A stretch of DNA of 64,000 bases, taken from NCBI GenBank assembly GCA_947179155.2, contig OX359270.1, positions 23,077,056-23,141,055 of the forward strand. The letters are read 5' to 3'. The notes under the pieces were generated by a model. The model was not told the origin of the DNA. It did no database searches and saw only the letters and a program-made list of their open reading frames with translations. Below are positions 11,501 to 21,493 of this stretch, piece by piece. This DNA comes from Hedera helix (lineage: Eukaryota; Streptophyta; Magnoliopsida; Apiales; Araliaceae). Position 1 is the first letter of the stretch. Each line of letters starts with the position of its first letter. A program made the translations under genes and the position numbers.

Positions 11501-12895
11501 TATTAGCTTGTTTACTAATTTTAAAATCAATACACATTTTAAATCCTGTTTTTTGTATTTGACTAATTATATCACCATAGGTTAAATTATCATAATCAAT
11601 TAAACCTAAATTTTTACTTAATTCTTCACGAATTTTATGGGCAAATAAATTAGGTAATCCATTAACAAATTTTTCTTGTCAAAAAGATGTGTTACTATCA
11701 TCACGCATCATAACTCTAGAGGTAAACACGTCTTTGTACCATCTGAAATCACTTAAAGTTGGGCAAGATAAATTACTTAACTGGTCATGAATTTTATCAG
11801 TTATGTTACTAGGTGTTCCAACAAAATGTTTAATTATGGTGTAAATTAATGTGTTGACTCCATCAGAAGGGGCAAAACCTATGTCTTCGTTAAATATAGG
11901 GTTACCTTCTTGATCAGTTTGAACAACATGAATAATATTATACCTAGAGCCTTCAGTTAGGTGTTTTTCCCACCAAGACCTAAGTATTCCTGTAAAACCA
12001 CTAGCAAGTAATTCAACAATATCTGGCTGGGTTAGAGCAGTATAGTTGGTTAAATAACTATTGGCTACCATGGACATATGATTTAATTTATTTACTAATT
12101 CTTGTTCACTAAGACCATCTATGTTCCATTCATAAATCTTATTAGCAAAAATAGAAAATTGATTATCTAAATTCCTTTCTTCAAACTGTAAGTCTGGAGG
12201 GGTTGGTGGGTTGGTTTAGAATACCAATTTTTTGTCTGACTGGTAACAGTTGGGTTTTTAAAAGTTAATTTCCTAAATTGATTTTCAATTTCTTCAATAG
12301 TAGAATTATCTGTGGTGGTAGACTCACTATTACTAGAATCTTCTCTTTGGCTATCATATTTTTCAATGACAGCTAAAGACTTAGATCCACTAGACTCAGT
12401 AGTAGTTTTTAGATTTTTAAATAACTTATCCAAAGTTTTTATTAATTGTTTATCAGAACTAGGTAATCCTAGACCTTGCCTATTTTGGGGTAAGTTTAAC
12501 AAGGGTTTTTCAATTTTATCATCTTGACCGATAATTTTATCTTCAAATTTTTCTTCAATTTTATCTAATTGTTTTCCTAGAGTTGCTAAATATTGGTTAG
12601 TGAAATTATTTTGTTCAATAATCTTCTTTTCATTAATATTAGTTCCTTCAGCAATCTTGAAAGAACTAGCAGTGATAGAAGTGTTGTTAAGTTCTTTTAA
12701 TGATCTGTTTACTATTTCTCTTCATTTTCATACATATCCTACTAATCTATATTTGTTTCGATCTTCATAAAACACCAACTTTACTGTTAGACCGCCTAGA
12801 TGTTGACCGTTTGCTGTAGTAAGTCTCCAGTGTAGGAGCAGTGTTTGGCGTCAAGTCGTTTCCATTTGGCATGAGTCTGCTTAGGTAGGTGTCGG
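8588..12895 (-). pseudogene. Caulimovirid polyprotein remnant: capsid, CCHC finger, aspartic protease, reverse transcriptase, RNase H
   Basis: Domains in order on the minus strand are: a capsid-like region (about 12890-11540); a Lys-rich tail with a CCHC zinc knuckle, spacing C-x2-C-x4-H-x4-C (about 11268-11226); a coiled-coil-like acidic stretch; a retroviral-type protease with DTGA (about 10488-10471); a reverse transcriptase with the YIDD catalytic box (9433-9422); and RNase H with the ETDAS box (about 8992-8981). These are the replication proteins of pararetroviruses, which reverse-transcribe a circular DNA genome. The gene is dead. Frameshifts lie near 12165 and 9055. In-frame stops lie at 12883, 12853, 12730, 12724, 11681, about 11216, about 9525 and about 9390, plus one near 9140. 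Long open segments remain (543 codons at 11159-9528). It ends in an ATGA overlap with the next ORF. No integrase or LTRs are present, which separates it from Ty3/gypsy elements. Confidence 0.85.
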
Positions 12896-13058
12896 TCTGG
12901 GTTTATGTTTATTCAGAAACAATAGACTTTTAGGTTATCCCTGTGATTTGGTTAAGGTTCCAGTTTCATTTCATTAGTAAGATCTTCTTCTGCCTTGTCT
13001 TTTGTTTATCACCCTTTTGCAGAAAGTGTCTTAATGCCTTGAGAACAGTATTCAAAAT
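12896..13058. other. Junction between oppositely oriented viral segments
   Basis: This stretch separates the start of the minus-strand polyprotein remnant from the plus-strand movement-protein ORF. No LTR, tRNA primer site or transposon end is visible. The polyprotein frame fades out around 12895-12950, so the exact breakpoint is not resolved. Confidence 0.45.
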
Positions 13059-14448
13059 ATGAGTAGACTGTTCAGATCCAACTCTTCAGCTAGCCATAGG
13101 TCAAGTCTTTCTTCTATTCCTGATTTTATCAACCAGGAAAAACACAGTTATGATAATTTGAGTCAAGACCTTGGAAATTGGAACATACCTAATGTTTCAC
13201 CCAAAGAAATTTACAAGTCAACTTTTTCGGATAATTTCAAGTCTTATTATAATGTTAAAACTGTTGAAAAGGTATATGCTATTAATAAAGAACTTGAAAA
13301 TTGCTCTTTATTAACTAATGAAGTTATTAAAAAACATAGACTTAAAGGATATAATTTTATTCATATAGGTCTAATTCAAGTTGCAGTTAAACCCCTAAAC
13401 ATTAAAGGTATTAATTCTAGCATACTTTTATGTTTGCGTGATGCTAGATATTTAAATTATGTTCCCAGCATCTTAGGCATAATGGAATCTAGTTTGCATA
13501 ATGGACCTGTCCATTTTAACTGCTTTGCAGATTTTACATTAGGTCTAAGTGACCCACATTTGTTAAAATCATTAACTTTAAATATCAAAACAGCTGGAGA
13601 AATCACCCAAATGATTGAGGGATCTCAGGCTCTTGCTTTGATATTTAGAATTTATTATAAAACTATGAAAACTAATTTAAATGTGAAAGTTTTAAGTAAA
13701 AGTCCTAAAGATAAAACTATTCTTATTCATAGTAGCACGAGTGATGTTAATATCCAAGTTCCAAAGACTATTCTTTAGAGATATATAAATCTCCCGAGGC
13801 AATGGATATTAGAAAATGAAATGCGCCAGAGACTAGTTAATAATAACATAATGAATTTAGAAAATATTAAACAATACTTAGATGGAACTGTTCAGATAAG
13901 TTTTGATGATTCAAGACTTGGACGATCCTTAGTCATTGAAGATATTAATAGTACTATAACACCTTCTGTCAGTAATACTATAGCATCTTCTAGAAAAGAT
14001 CCAGAGTTATTAAGTAAAAATACACTTCAAAATATTAAGCTAAAAGGAGTTATCAATGAAGGACAGACTAGTCAGCCCTGTTATAATAATGAAACTGTAA
14101 GTCAGGATGGAGATAATGAACAACAATTATCACCTACACAGTCTGATTTTGAAGCAATTAACCATCAACTTAGAGTTTTAAGTAAAAAATTCAAACCTAA
14201 ATGGGAAAGATTAACTAATGATTTTAATTCAAAAGAAAATAAAAATAAAAGACATCAATTTCGAGAAAACCATAATGAAATTGATAGAGAAAATGTAATT
14301 AAAAAATGGAAAAAATTTGTACTTAAAGAAAAGATAAATATTACATTTTATTCATGGTATGAAAGATATTATGGAAAATGTAATATTATAACTAAAAAAC
14401 AGTGGGTTAAGGAAGATAAAACTAAAGTTTCCTTTAGTCATCCTCTAT
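13059..14448 (+). pseudogene. Caulimovirid 30K-type movement protein with C-terminal extension, one in-frame stop
   Basis: One frame runs from ATG 13059, broken only by TAG at 13776-13778. Codons 1-239 match the 30K cell-to-cell movement family in layout: a Ser-rich N-terminus, then an LRDARYLN segment near residue 128 (the LxDxR hallmark) and a downstream GLSDPHLLKSLTLNIKTAG-type segment near residue 166. In plant viruses such proteins enlarge plasmodesmata for virus spread. After the stop the frame continues through an NLPRQW motif and a charged region rich in Lys and Asn, typical of the linker that follows the movement domain in large caulimovirid polyproteins. It then dissolves into the TA repeat at 14446, so the C-terminus is cut. 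Orientation is opposite to the other viral genes, implying inversion or head-to-head integration. Confidence 0.75.
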
Positions 14449-14466
14449 ATATATATATATATATAT
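14446..14466. repeat. (TA)n microsatellite, right border of the viral integrant
   Basis: A 21-bp TA run at which the movement-protein frame stops. It pairs with the run at 6859-6931. Confidence 0.85.
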
Positions 14467-14685
14467 CAATAAATAATATTCATCCCATGAATTAAATAAA
14501 ACATTCCATATATATATCGATATCATTTAATGGGCAATTAAAGTTGTATGAAATTCAATTTCATATTTAAAATAAACTATTTATTTTAATAATAAATTTA
14601 TTTAAAAAATAAAGTCTTTATTTATAATTATATAAAACTAATATATATGTAAATATATTACCGATTTCGTGTTTCGCGCTAACTA

Positions 14686-14717
<32 letters not shown>

Positions 14718-14953
14718 CACCGATTCACTTTAAAAGTAAACCAATTCCTTTTATGAAAGTAACGCGAATAGCCTTTTGAAAACAGAATCATGTTCGGTTA
14801 TTCTGAAAACCCATAATCAAATTCCAATTTGCTCGGAGAAAAAAATAATTTTATACAACAAATTATCCCTAATAAATTGTTCTAAACACATACTCATAAA
14901 TATACGGAATCAAAATAATTAATAATTTACAAAAGTTTGGCTCTTGATGCCAC
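14467..14953 (-). mobile_element. Leader of a Ty1/copia-like element with primer-binding site
   Basis: Directly left of the LTR at 14954, the minus strand reads GTGGCATCAAGAGCC, a variant of the TGGTATCAGAGC initiator-tRNA-Met primer site. The rest is non-coding leader with a TA/CA microsatellite at about 14684-14717. The element is cut off at the viral TA border, and no gag or pol is seen. Confidence 0.55.
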
Positions 14954-16897
14954 TGTTAGTTTGCAAAAATATGACATACATATAATTAAATTATACAAGC
15001 GCAATATAAGCAAGCAAAATTAGATTTTAAAATTTTTCAACAAATTCTTATGCGACTATTATTAATTGAGGAAGGATAAAAGATTTATACCTTTATAAAA
15101 CCAAGCTTCTACAGATACAAGTTCAACTCCATTTAATTCTTTGTGTTCTTCTTCAAATTCACTGATTAGATTTCACGGATCAATATCAGCTCCCCAAGTG
15201 TAAAGCCTCTAAAGATGATCCACCAAGAGATTTATAAATTAAATAAGTGAATTTTGATTTCTCCAAACCATGGGTGGCTAGCATTAATTCTCTCTCTCCC
15301 TATAACTCCTTAGATGTAGAGAATTATAAAGTACTTTATCAATTCTAGTGAAAGAGTGTGTAACCTTAATCTATGATAAAACCCATCTTATTTATAGATA
15401 TAGTCAACACTCCTAAACTATTTAGGATTAGGGTTTTAATTTAACTCTATATCTAATTAGAAACTAAATTAATTAATTAATTACAAATTTTAAACTATTT
15501 AGGAATGTAATTATTTAATATTAAGAATACTTCTTATTAATTAATTACTAAATTATTTAGTGACTTAATTAATTATTATAATTATAATTCCTACACCATT
15601 TAGGAACTTAATTATTTATAATAGCACTACTATTTATTAATTAATTACTAAACCTTTTAAAAACTAAATAATAATAATAATAGTAGTAGTAGTAGTAGTA
15701 GTAATAGTAGTAGTAGTAGTAATAATAGCAATAATAATAATAATAAAACTATTCTTATTAATTTATAATTAGTATTTTTAAAATACTAAATTATAAATAT
15801 TAAGCTATTTAGTTTATTCTATCACTATAGTATAAATTAAATATTCTTAATTTATTGTTACGATTATGACATCCACTTCTAAAATAAATATTACTCTTTT
15901 GTGGTGTGACCCTTTAGGTTCTTCATATTAAACCGGTTGTAGAATAAATAAATGATAACCATTCTAATCTTATTTATATAAATAAATTAAACTATTTAAT
16001 TTATTTAATAAATAATATTTATTCCACAATAAAGGTATGTCCCCTTAGCAATTCACGACTTTTCAGATAATATGAATTTTAACTTTTGATCACAGAAACC
16101 TATTCCGCGAATAGTTAGCGTATAATTCAATCATTCTACCGCATAATATCTCAATCAAATATAAGACATAGAATTTCTGCCAAGTCTTATTTTATTTAAT
16201 TATATGCATTTTAATTCTCAAGTGTACAACTCTAATATAAATTAGAAACTCATTTCTAATTTTCATTCCACTTTGGTCAAGGATTTCTGAGTTGTCATTT
16301 ATCGAATTACATATGATATACTCTTATTTTACCGAAAGTGGTAGATCCTTTATTAACCATTTACCTACCTCTATGCATAACTTATTATACATGATCATAT
16401 CATTTGATATACCCTAAAAGTCTTAAGAAATATGTCAAAGTATGACTCAACATACAAAATGTACTATGATGATCTCAAGTCCAAAAATTACTTGTACTAC
16501 TATCACAAAAAGAACTCATATTGACAAGCAAGTAAAACTCTATTAGATGTTCATTGAGCGAGTCACGTTCAGTGAACTTATTCCCTAATAAGCACCTACA
16601 TACTTGATTTAGTGTCTCCATACAAATGATTATGAGATCAATCATCTTCTTGATACGAGTAAGTATAGTATGTACTAATCTATTCGGATTCACTAATTCT
16701 ATTTTTAGTGATCTCATGATTAGAAATATTTTAATTTTTGAGCTATCAAGAATTTATATATCATTAGCATGATCCTCATTATGATTCTAAAAGTATTGCT
16801 CAAAATTATAAGTTTATTCATATAACTAATTTAGCTAATTAATCATAAATAAAGAAATATCTTATTTTTTTTGTATTAATAAACGAATAAGATTACA
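14954..16897 (-). mobile_element. Probable 5' LTR of a copia-like retrotransposon
   Basis: On the plus strand the LTR runs from TGTTAG (14954) to ATTACA (16897). On the minus strand it starts TGTAATC and ends CTAACA, followed by the primer site. Its right flank (AAGTA, 16898-16902) lies in a gypsy pol remnant. No matching TSD is found on the left, so the element is 3'-truncated. Length is 1,944 bp. Superfamily is inferred from primer-site style only. Confidence 0.55.
15666..15750 (+). repeat. TAA/TAG trinucleotide microsatellite
   Basis: Interrupted TAA and TAG triplets, including a run of about seven TAG, inside the LTR above. Confidence 0.9.
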
Positions 16898-17235
16898 AAG
16901 TATATGCTTATCACATCAAATGTGATTGGCTTGAAGGCATATTACTTTAATCAGTAGCCTGAGGAATTTTCATTTTATCGATTAAAGTTGGTTCTACTTG
17001 AAAATATGCAATCTTCATGTGGGTCCCCGGTGTCTTTTGCTCTATCTCTATCTTTTGTAAATCGTACAAAATGCGCCTTTAGGTTGTCAGAATTGCATTC
17101 GTACTCGCATATGATCTTCTACTCAATGCGTCAGCTACAACGTTCGTCTTTCCCATGTGATAATGGATGGTGTGATCATAATCGTTGTCACATGTTTAGT
17201 CGAAAATGACTGTTGCCATCTATCGACTTAACCAA
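16898..17235 (-). pseudogene. Ty3/gypsy pol fragment at the RNase H-integrase junction
   Basis: The minus strand translates to a segment containing HYHMGKTNVVADALSR, the linker that joins RNase H to integrase in Ty3/gypsy polyproteins, at about 17165-17115. Degenerate sequence continues to about 16900 with at least one stop. Upstream (to about 17235) the YDHTIHYH segment typical of RNase H ends is visible. It is cut on the left by the copia-like LTR and on the right by LTR-like sequence. It may belong to the same minus-strand element as the gag at 22865-34106, but that cannot be shown here. Confidence 0.75.
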
Positions 17236-17499
17236 TGATCCCATAATCATATTGGTTGAAATAGTCTTATTTTAGACTATACATTAAAAATTTCTCTTAA
17301 CTTTGTCCCTAGATCTTAACTTGATCTCAGTCTCATAAGTATACAAGTATCAACTTGTATTTCATCCGTATAAATGGATAAAACCATATATAACGGTTTA
17401 ATTTTAACATTAGGATTTAAATATTCTATAACTTTACATGTTCCAACATCCACGGTATTAAATCATTAGGACGGCTCTTGGGAACAGAGAATCCCGCGG

Positions 17500-17576
17500 T
17501 GAATGTTTGTATCTTCACCCGTGATAAATGTTTGCATCTTTATCCGTGACAAATGGTTGTATCTTTGTCCGGTGCA
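17500..17576 (+). repeat. Three short tandem repeats of about 25 bp
   Basis: Units of the form GTGATAAATGTTTGCATCTT plus TATCC are repeated three times with substitutions. Confidence 0.7.
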
Positions 17577-18936
17577 AAATTCTCTTTCCGTACAGAACAT
17601 TACCCAACTAGTTAAAACCCTCATTCGAAACATATTTGTTTATAGTGATATCTCTTCGTATCAATAATCCTACTTATATGGTATTCAGAATAGTAATAAC
17701 GAGTTATACCTGGGTCCGAGGAACCTTAACGATGGATTTGACCAGTCAACATCGCTTAGTCCTGTCTCGGATGTACAGCACTCACAAGTTTTTTACCGAT
17801 CCTCATCCAGATAAATAGATCATTATCAATACTATGTTAAGTCTTAACAATTCTAGGTTATATCAAAATAAAGACATAACAACATTCTGATGATAATAAT
17901 TTATATCATTCATTCAATATTCGGTTACATGTTTGTTTGTTCGTATTACAACAGTCGTTATGACTTATACAAATACAAGTAATAAACATGAAAACCTAAT
18001 CTACGCTTCATCTTTACGTTCATGATCTTCTTAACATTCATCTTTAATCTGCAAATAAGGTTTTATTCGCAAGAATGAGCACGACGGCTCAGCAAGTCTA
18101 ACATATAGCACATACGCAGTTTATGCTTTCATATAAACTTTAACATGCATTGACTGAACATAATTCTCCATTTAATATCACATATAACTCACGTTCCAAT
18201 AATTTATATCACATTGACACACAAAGTGTATAAATCATGTTCATACATCATAAACATAACGCATAACAGTTAGAAGGCTTGTAAACATCAGTTAAAGACT
18301 TCACATATCATCTATTGCATAATAACATGACATTATACATCTCATTTATCATTTTAACAATACTAAACAAGTAGCACATAGCAAGAGTTAGAAGACTTGC
18401 CTTGAAACCGTTTTAGGGTTTTCCCGGGAAATCGTTAAACGCCTACAAAAAGGGTTACGCGACCCCGAATGTTAGTTTGTCAAATTTTCCTTTTGAATAA
18501 GTCTTAGAATAACTTAACTAGACTATTTTCATTGGTGGAATCATTTCGTTAAGTGGCGAACTCAAAATCTTGTTTTTTAGTGCTAGGATCCGAATGGTCC
18601 TTAAAAAATTTCAGCTTCGACCTATTTTATTGCGACAGACATAACTTTGTCATACGAAAATATTTTTGAGTGATTATTGAGTCTAAATTGCTTAGAATTT
18701 CATGATCTACAACTTTCATTTAGGTTGATAAGTCAGATTCAGACTTTAAAATTTCGGAAATTTGCAAAAATATTCTGCGACTATATTAGACTTAACTTTC
18801 TTTGATCCGATTGGTAAAACATGATACCTCAAGCATTAATTTGCTAAGATAACATGTTCTAACACTCCGTATCACTTCATAACATAAAAATAACAAAATC
18901 ATAAACCTACTTATATAAGATTTCATGACTTTTTCT

Positions 18937-19470
18937 CAAGAACACGAAGAACGAATCGATGAACACGAAGAACAAAGTTTCATCGTTCTTCGTTTCGACT
19001 ACTAAAACTTGATGCCACAAGCATTAATTAGCAAGGCCATCATGTTTCATCATCCCATAACACTAAATTACCAAATCATAAACCTACTTATGTAGAAATT
19101 ATGACTTTTGCTCAAGAACACACGAAGAACGAAAAATCGTACATGGTAACGACTTATGTTCTTGAGCTTTTGGATTTCATACTTGAAATAATTTGAGCAT
19201 TATAACTGCTTACATATGTGATTATAACACTTTATAATTGACAAAATTTGGTCATTATAACGACTTGTTTACTTAATTATAACAATTTATAATAATACTC
19301 CAGAACATACGAAGAACACGGAGAACGGATAAACCGTACATGGATACGACGTATGTTCTTGAACTTTAAACTATGAAATGAAATTTGACATAACAACGAC
19401 TTGCTCAAGTCATAAGGAACACGGAGAACGAAAAATCGTACATGGCTACGACTTATGTTCTTGAGCCTCA
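18937..19470. repeat. Four imperfect hairpin repeats
   Basis: Units near 18937, 19111, 19299 and 19409 each carry GAACACGAAGAACGA-type sequence. Three of them also have CGTACATGG and then TATGTTCTTGA, the last being complementary to the unit's start (TCAAGAACA). They are spaced about 110-190 bp apart inside the LTR-like region. Confidence 0.6.
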
Positions 19471-19871
19471 TCGATAAAATAAAACTTTAAGCATAATAAC
19501 GATTAAGAATCGTACCTTTTATTCTTGCAAGCTTTAACTATTTCTTTGCAATCGATTCTTGTCTCACAAGAACTCTCTCTATATTTGCTCTTTAGCTTTC
19601 AAAAATGGTAAAGAACTAATGAACTTAAGCCTTCTATTTATAGGACTTTCAAAGTTAGGGTATTTTGGTCATTAGGACCAAGCTTCTTGAACAAGCTTAA
19701 CAAAGCTTCTCCAACACACTTCTTTTAGCTTCCAAAGCAAGCTTGGTGAGCTCTTTCTTCCGACTTCTGTATATCGGATAAATCGCGTGCGATTAATTTA
19801 AAATATTTCGCATTAGTAATTTAAGTTTTAATTAGTTATACATATTTTATTCATAAAATACATCATACAGT

Positions 19872-21493
19872 CAGGGGCAGATCTATATAGAGGGCAACGG
19901 AGGCAGCTGCCTCCGCTGACTTTTTCGGTGGATCTATAGTGGTTTTCTGGGTTCCTTGTTGGGATAGTTAGAGTGAGATGCTTTTCCTTCAATTCTCTCT
20001 AGAACTTCTCCCCATTTTCCCCATCTTCGGACCTCATCGTTTCTGCACCTCCAATCTAATTTCCGGCAACTTGCTATTCTGTTTGGCGGTGGAGATTTTC
20101 GGCGGGGCTACTCAGGAGTGACGTTGGGAGGTGGCCGGTGCTCACGCGTGCGCACCGATGTTTCCTTGTTGGCGTGTCGGTTGATGTTCGCTCAAACAGC
20201 GTCTCCTCTTGCAGTGTGCAGATGGTTAGGCGGTTGTCCTTGGGCAGTGTGTTGTTGAGTGAGGCTGATTGCAAGTTGCATTGGGCAGAGCCTAGCTTTG
20301 GATAGTTGGATTTGGGCTGCTACCGCCTGTCGGGTCCCCTTCAAGCTTTTTATAGCCTAATAAGCAATGGCTTGTGTTTTATAGACTGGATGATATGACT
20401 TTCACTGGAACAGGTACCATTGAAGGGAATGGTGATCAATGGTGGGAGCTTCCATGCAAACCCCACAGGGTATTTTTCTCTTCCATTCATCTGCATTATC
20501 TTAGTTCTGTTTTTATGGTTTCTCTTTTCTCTTATTTTTTAATTTTTTTTTAAAAAATCAAGATTTATTATAATTTATATTTTGAACTGCTTTTGGAATC
20601 AAGGTTTTCTAGATTGAATTGTTGTGATTTTTTTTCCGTTATGGCTTTTCGTTGTGTCATAGGTTTCATTTAATTGTCCTATGCGATTTGGAATTTGAAA
20701 TATTACTAAATGCAATTAGAAATGCAATTTCAGGGTCCCAATGGGTCAACTTTACCTGGACCATGTGACAACCCTGTAGTGAGTAACACCATCCAAGCTT
20801 TTATTCAATGAATTAATTCTTTTTAATTTCCAGTAATTAGTAAATTTAATTAATTACTTAATATTTTCAGTTGGTTCGTTTCTTCATGAGCTCCAATTTG
20901 GTGGTCAGTGGATTGAGAATCCAAAACAGTCCCCAGTTCCACATGAAATTTGATGGCTGTGAAGGAGTGTTGATATAGAAGTTGTCCATTTCTTCTCCAA
21001 AGCTTAGCCCCAACACTGATGGGATCCACATTGAGAACACCAAATCTGTGGGAATATACGACTTCGTGATAGCAAATGGTAAGAAAATTAACTCCAGCTC
21101 CACAATATTCTCCGAGATTTGGTATTTAGCTAGTGAATTATATGTTAAAAAGTGTGCCCTGCTGTTTGATTTTATAGGAGATGATTGCATTTCAATTGGA
21201 CCTGGTTGTGCAGACCTTAACATAGATGGTGTCACTTGTGGACCTAGTTTGGTCCGTTAGGATAATTTTGCTTGGTAGTGATTGGGCAAATTGGACATCT
21301 CACATGACTAAAAACTATCCCGATGTGTTTTATATGGTTCATTGGTTCCTATGATGAACCAATTTTTTTTTATGTTAAAGTGAGTATTTATGTTGCTTGT
21401 TTCTCTATTTTTTTTTGTTTAAAGTGATTCAATTTTTTTCAAAAAAAAATTCAAATCCGCCCCTGCTGGGATAACATCCTAGATCCGCCCCTG
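19872..21493 (+). mobile_element. Non-autonomous hAT element with captured gene exons (Pack-hAT)
   Basis: Perfect 8-bp duplications CATACAGT flank the element at 19864-19871 and 21494-21501. Terminal inverted repeats are CAGGGGCAGATCTA on the left and CAGGGGCGGATCTA on the right (read inward). An 8-bp TSD with CAGGGG termini is diagnostic of the hAT superfamily. Length is 1,622 bp. There is no transposase, so it must have moved with an enzyme supplied in trans. The body holds a GC-richer unidentified stretch (about 19990-20330) and polygalacturonase exons. A second copy of the terminal motif lies just inside the right end, near 21453-21466. Confidence 0.88.
20386..21247 (+). pseudogene. Captured polygalacturonase gene fragment, four exons with introns
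   Basis: Four exon-like segments keep plant splice signals: 20386-20469, 20734-20778, 20871-21078 and 21178-21247. The translation matches plant glycosyl hydrolase family 28 polygalacturonases, which cut pectin in the cell wall. It shows GTIEGNGDQWWELPCKPHR, GPNGSTLPGPCDNPV, then the catalytic NTDGIHIEN and, across the last intron, NGDDCISIGPGC (catalytic Asp pair). The family's later GHG and RIK motifs and the N-terminus are missing, so this is about one third of the enzyme. An in-frame TAG lies at 20976-20978. Retained introns show capture from genomic DNA rather than cDNA. It lies wholly inside the hAT element, in no position to make an active enzyme. Confidence 0.85.

Noticed and set aside
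16988..17209. 73-codon plus-strand ORF
   Set aside because: It is antisense to the gypsy RNase H-integrase linker, which reads convincingly on the minus strand.
20867..21235. 122-codon minus-strand ORF
   Set aside because: It is antisense to the captured polygalacturonase exons, which carry the catalytic motifs on the plus strand.
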